A stretch of DNA of 64,000 nucleotides from Isoetes taiwanensis (taxonomy: Eukaryota; Streptophyta; Lycopodiopsida; Isoetales; Isoetaceae), in contig JAJEKV010000030.1 in assembly GCA_021234155.1 (NCBI GenBank), positions 1,374,901-1,438,900 on the forward strand, in the 5' to 3' direction. Each line of letters starts with the position of its first letter. The first letter of the stretch is position 1. The notes beneath the pieces were generated by a model, which saw only the letters and a list, made by a program, of their open reading frames with translations, had not been told where the DNA came from and did no database searches. The position numbers and the translations under genes are program-made. This document shows positions 60,171-64,000 of the stretch, piece by piece.

Positions 60171-61849
60171 CACCGATAGAGCAAAGTAAACTCACCTCAA
60201 TCTCAGGTTTTCAATAATGTTTTCGGCAGCATTCTGGTCCAAACCTTCGACATTCTCGTCTCCGTCAGCTTTGTCTCCCTCGTCCTCGTCGTCTTTACTG
60301 CTTCCATTTGTCTTCCTCCCCTTGAAATGCTCATGAAGCAGATCCAGGTATGACTGAATGGTTTCAACCATGTCCTTATTTCCAACCACGGATATAGGTT
60401 TCATTCCAAACAGCATAGCCCCCTGAGAGAACAGGCCATTCATGTACCACTCGCATACAATTTGATCTTCCTCGACCAAGCTGGTTATGAAGTACTTGAT
60501 AACTCTTGGCCGGATAGGAATTCTATGTATAGGACCGGTCGCACCATCTTTGCTGACCTTGTCCATCGATGGAACATCCTCCATAAACCTGCCCCCCTTC
60601 CAGGGTTCCATCTGCTCTTGAGAGATCATGAACTTGTCGAGATAATGATGCTCGCTAGACCACCACTTATCCAGGTCGACCGCCGATCTTGAAATCAAAA
60701 CCAAAACTATGTTGGCAAAGCTTGGTGCCTTCGGCAAGCCAAGTCTGCACTCATGATCAAGTTCGTATATGGAGTGCATGATCTTGTTGGTGAAGTTAAT
60801 ATCGGTGCCCATTGGGAGACAAAGCAGTTGTCCGATTGCCCGGCATGCAAAAGACAAGGAAACCGAAAGTATCCAGTCGGGTCATGTCCGCACACGCCTT
60901 GTACCACCGCTCTATGTCGGCTTTGTCATAAAAAGGGTGGGGTCTTCGATCATATTGATGGCAAATAGTGCCACGGGTCCAAAAGGCCTTCACCACCAAA
61001 TCCCTTGTGTCCCAAAGTAACCGTAAATGGGGAGCTATCGTCTCCTTTAAATGGGACCACCCCGAATCCAAGCTTCCTCTTCAGAATTGCCATAGCACGT
61101 TCAGGGAAAGGAAGGGTTTTGACGTTACGCTTCAGCTTGGTGTTGATGTAGGGTTGACATAGACGGTTCAATTCCTTCATGTCTTCCTCATCAAGGGCAG
61201 CCTTTTCCTTGTAATAATCAAAATCATGGTATTCATTAGATGCAACGCTGCGTAACTCCGTGATGCCTTCTTCTAACGCGATGCCGCCGCTTTAGGACTG
61301 TGGCATAATCCTTTGCGTCCTGCATTTTAGAACTCCTGGTCTTCCTTAGCAGGATTGTTCCATCCAAGATTTTGCCTTGTAGTTCAAGCGTTTCTTTGTC
61401 CGTGAGGCCTTGTATCCTCTTCATGAACTGCTTGTCAAACAACTTGGGGTCCGGCCTGCTTGGAAATTCTCCATTGCTGTCCTTCACTTGCCTCTTGTCC
61501 ATTTAGCCCATATCTCGGTCCATTTCTCCCCTGCACCATTAAGAATGAGGTCATATTGGTCCGAGAGAGACTCCCCCGCCTTTCCTTGGTGTTCTCTTCT
61601 TCTTCTCCTCTTCTTCCTCTCCCTCATCATCTTCCTGTCCCTCCAGTGAGAACATATCCGCATAGTTTCTCAAAGGTCTTCCACTTATCCGGGGAGCCCC
61701 TGTTTCCTTTAGGGCCGAGGACAACCCAATGCTTTCCACTTTTTGCCTGGCGTGTATGATCTGGTCGGGATAAGAGCTGCATTCAGTCAATGTACCAATG
61801 TCGAGCATGAAAGTATCTACAAACACCCGAATAAACAGGTAAATAGTAG

Positions 61850-62190
61850 CCGGGTTTTCTCGACGCTTGTCGAGAAAGTCCCTTGAATGTCTAATTTTCT
61901 TTTTTACTTATCTGCGTTTTCGACTCGCGAGTCGAAAGCTCTCATCCTTTGATTTTTACGTGTTACCACGGCTTTCTGCCTCGCGAGTCGAAAAACCCCG
62001 TGAGAATCGGCAAATGTTAGGATGGTAGGGCTTTCTCGACTTCGCGGAGTCGAGAAAGTCCCTGAATGTCTAATTTTCTTTTTACTTCTCACGGTTTTCT
62101 CGACTCGCCGAGTCGAAAGCTCTACATCCTCAAATTTTACGTGTTACCCACGGCTTTCTCGACTCGGCGAGTCGAGAATGGAAAGATTCG
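61850..62190. repeat. Palindrome cluster in a second cargo-gene intron, copy 2
   Basis: About six degraded palindromes (near 61857, 61917, 61973, 62034, 62096 and 62156) are separated by repeated spacers (CCTTGAATGTCTAATTTTC and TTTTTACGTGTTACC). The same organisation occurs at 44190-44440. Confidence 0.82.
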
Positions 62191-63492
62191 AGAGTTAATT
62201 ACCTTTTACGTGGCGGCACTTCGCCGCTATTGTGTTACAGCATGGCTAATCTTGGCGCCAGTTCGGTTCTTTGGCGTCTCCGCCCGAAGAACTCTGCACT
62301 CTCTCGCTTGGCATATCTATCCTTGATCCTTTATGGCACCTCCTTCTCCGCCTGCAATACTTGAGCCGCCTCACCGAATCTTTGGACCGTCTACAACCCA
62401 GAACCGGACGTCTTTTCCCTTCAGATCTTCCTCAGACTTCCAGCTGAACAACTCACCTGTCGATCTGCTAAAAGGTATGACATCCGCAGGCATTGGATCT
62501 GCAACAGGATGTCGCACCATCAGGTTCAGAATCTCCAGCATGTGTGCTGGATTAAATTCCCTGTGGTTGAACAAGACGGCATCTCCCGTGCAAACCTTCA
62601 GCCGTCTAATGTCCAGCAGCAGCTTGTGTGATATTCCCAACGGATAATACTGAGCTAGCCGCTCCATTTTCTGTGCCCCTCTCTGTGAAATCCTGATCTG
62701 ATCATCTGGATCCATTATTGGAGAGTCAACCATATCTTCGTCTCCTTCGTCATCTGATTCCTCCCGTGTGGTATCATCTTCCCCATTTTTGTTTTGTGGT
62801 GGACTTTTTTGTGTATAAACCACAACTTCATTCCCCACTGTAGAGTGTTGTAGAGCCTTCAGCACAGTAGAAGTGAAGCTCCCCGTATTGAACAGTTTTT
62901 CCCTGACTCTGGAAATCTCCATACCAAGCTCCCTGGATGTTAGGGTTCCGGCCTCCTTCATCCCTTCCAGATCCTTCCACCCAAGGTTCTGACAATTTAA
63001 AGGCGCCGGCCTTTTTTTGGTGCCCTTAGCCTTGCTCATGGAAGAGTGAGAATAATTTGAAATCGCTAATTTTTGGTGCGATAGAACTTACTCTTCGGCG
63101 GTCCTCGACATGTAGTGTTAAATGCTTCGAATCGGCGAGAGGAGGAGAGCACAACACCGATTTTCTTGTACTTGTCTCCGAGCTCTTCTTGTCCCTTTGG
63201 TGTAGAAACAGATCTTTCTCCTTCCCACTTGTCGATACCTCGACATACCACCAAGAATCTGCTTCTTTGTTTCAAGAAGCTCGTCTCCAATCCCTCGATG
63301 ATCTAAGAATGGAGTTCGCCGATGATCACCAAATGAGTCCGAGGTGAATGCTTTGCAAGAAGAAAGGATGGATCGCTTAAGGTATTCCGACAAAAGAAAA
63401 ACCTCGAGCTCACCTGGGCGCTTTGTCTTCTTCTTCTTCGCCGCCGGTAGAAGCATCCCCTCCTAACCTAAGCTTCTTGGGCCAGTCGCCAT

Positions 63493-64000
63493 GTCTCAGA
63501 TGCCCTCTCATCCTCTTCTGACCCCCTCAGAAATTAAGTTTCCTCCGCTGGCGTAGTGAGTTTTAGGACTGCATGTAAAAAGATCTGGGGTGTTTCTTTA
63601 GTTTGAACTTAAGGACATGCAATCATTTATGAAAAAAAAGCTAAATGGTACAAAGACGGGTCGGCTTTAGCCCGCCCAAACACTATTTCAAAATTTAATC
63701 ACATCAAGGGGACTAAGTGAGCGGAGCGTTTTATCTTCCCCGCGGCATTGGGGACCTCGAAGTTCGAGGGGAGCATCGACCGTAGTTTACTTCGGAATGG
63801 CGCCAAGGACGCGGTAAGTCGCTAACGCGCCTTGCATATGTGTGTTTTTCCCGACCGCGTCCCCATTGCAAGCGGTTGATTTGATCGATGAGCACGAGCT
63901 AAGGTAGGAAGCGAGAGGAGCCGCCGAACACCTAACTCTACACCTGCTACATCAGCGCCATGGAACGGGGATCTGCGAGAATCGCAAAGGATACAAGTAT
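63493..64000 (+). promoter_or_regulatory. Divergent promoter region and start of the transposase-side gene, copy 2
   Basis: It aligns with 45767-46270 of copy 1, including the conserved phrase GACCTCGAAGTTCGAGGGGAG and the beginning of the N-terminal exon (ATGGAACGGGGAT near the window end). The gene continues outside the window. Small indels relative to copy 1 break its frame. Confidence 0.5.

Larger units (their letters stand above)
59224..63492 (-). pseudogene. Cargo gene with C-terminal FCP1/NIF-like (HAD) phosphatase domain, copy 2
   Basis: Better preserved than copy 1. The probable ATG is at 63492; the stop (TGA) is at 59224-59226 after DDKYFGEQEE. Main open segments on the minus strand are 63039-62371 (acidic, ends WVVDG, a phrase also found in ParB-like DGQH domains), 61826-61551 (acidic/Lys-rich), 61390-60196 (unrecognised; WYKACADM, PIHRIPIRPRVIKYF) and 60074-59224. 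The last holds the phosphatase domain: KLVIFDVNGVL with the nucleophile Asp (about 59830-59865), YPRPRAKEIIEW, VGIWSCMAKKN and NTLIIGDSAYKCYHN (about 59480). FCP1-like enzymes usually have two Asp where this copy has Gly-Asp. A GTGAGT donor ends the exon at 60196. Frameshifts remain near 59580 and elsewhere. Function inside a transposon is unknown. Confidence 0.72.
57926..64000 (+). mobile_element. Large DNA transposon, copy 2, left 6.1 kb (truncated by window end)
   Basis: It begins with the same 25-bp terminal repeat as copy 1 (preceded by GAAT, which would be its 4-bp duplication) and is collinear with 40005-46290. It lacks the ~480-bp insertion of copy 1. It is in the same orientation as copy 1 and 5.5 kb beyond its right end. 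The junction is not in R800 DNA, so it is an independent insertion rather than part of an R800 duplication. Confidence 0.88.

Noticed and set aside
41285-62190. Regularly spaced palindromes as a CRISPR-like array
   Set aside because: The repeats are palindromes in introns of a eukaryotic transposon with similar rather than unique spacers, and no cas genes are present.

Overview
This looks like nuclear DNA from a land plant with a large, transposon-rich genome. The signs are AT-rich spacers, short GT..AG introns, plant-type Ty3 LTR retrotransposons, hAT-type foldback elements and a 12.5-kb DNA transposon with divergent intron-containing genes. A non-seed vascular plant such as a fern would fit, but the sequence alone does not settle the species. 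No bacterial operons, rRNA, tRNA or CRISPR arrays were recognised.
Layout. Positions 1-2300 hold a probably intact three-exon gene for an HUH (rolling-circle Rep-like) endonuclease without a helicase. From 2300 to 17600 the DNA is mostly non-coding: microsatellites, a 270-bp alternating purine/pyrimidine (Z-DNA-type) tract, two foldback elements and a 731-bp non-autonomous hAT element with a clean 8-bp target duplication. Around 17600-20016 there are small exons of an unrecognised plus-strand gene. From 20929 to 24255 lies the 3' part of a minus-strand chromovirus (complete 2.4-kb LTR, chromodomain and part of integrase). It abuts a 5'-truncated LINE end (24256-24757). From 24758 to 29900 there are duplications, foldbacks and weak exon candidates on the minus strand.
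The second half is a nested structure inside an ~0.8-kb repeat family, here called R800. A complete 9.2-kb Tat/Athila-like LTR retrotransposon (30117-39320, 5-bp TSD CTCGT) and a complete 12,459-bp DNA transposon (40005-52463, 25-bp TIRs, 4-bp TSD TCTG) both interrupt R800. The other R800 units at 52.5-54.1 kb show the empty sites exactly. A second, direct-orientation copy of the large transposon starts at 57926 and runs off the window.
The large transposon is the most interesting system. It carries a plus-strand gene for a DDE-type transposase (frameshifted in this copy). Divergent to it is a minus-strand multi-exon cargo gene that ends in an FCP1/NIF-type (HAD) phosphatase-like domain. Introns of both genes, and the region 3' of the cargo gene, are studded with a palindrome built on CTCGACTCGCGAGTCGAG. 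The transposase-side intron also holds a long array of larger hairpins. The two copies differ by many small indels and by a MITE-like insertion in copy 1 only. They have also lost different putative catalytic aspartates of the phosphatase domain.
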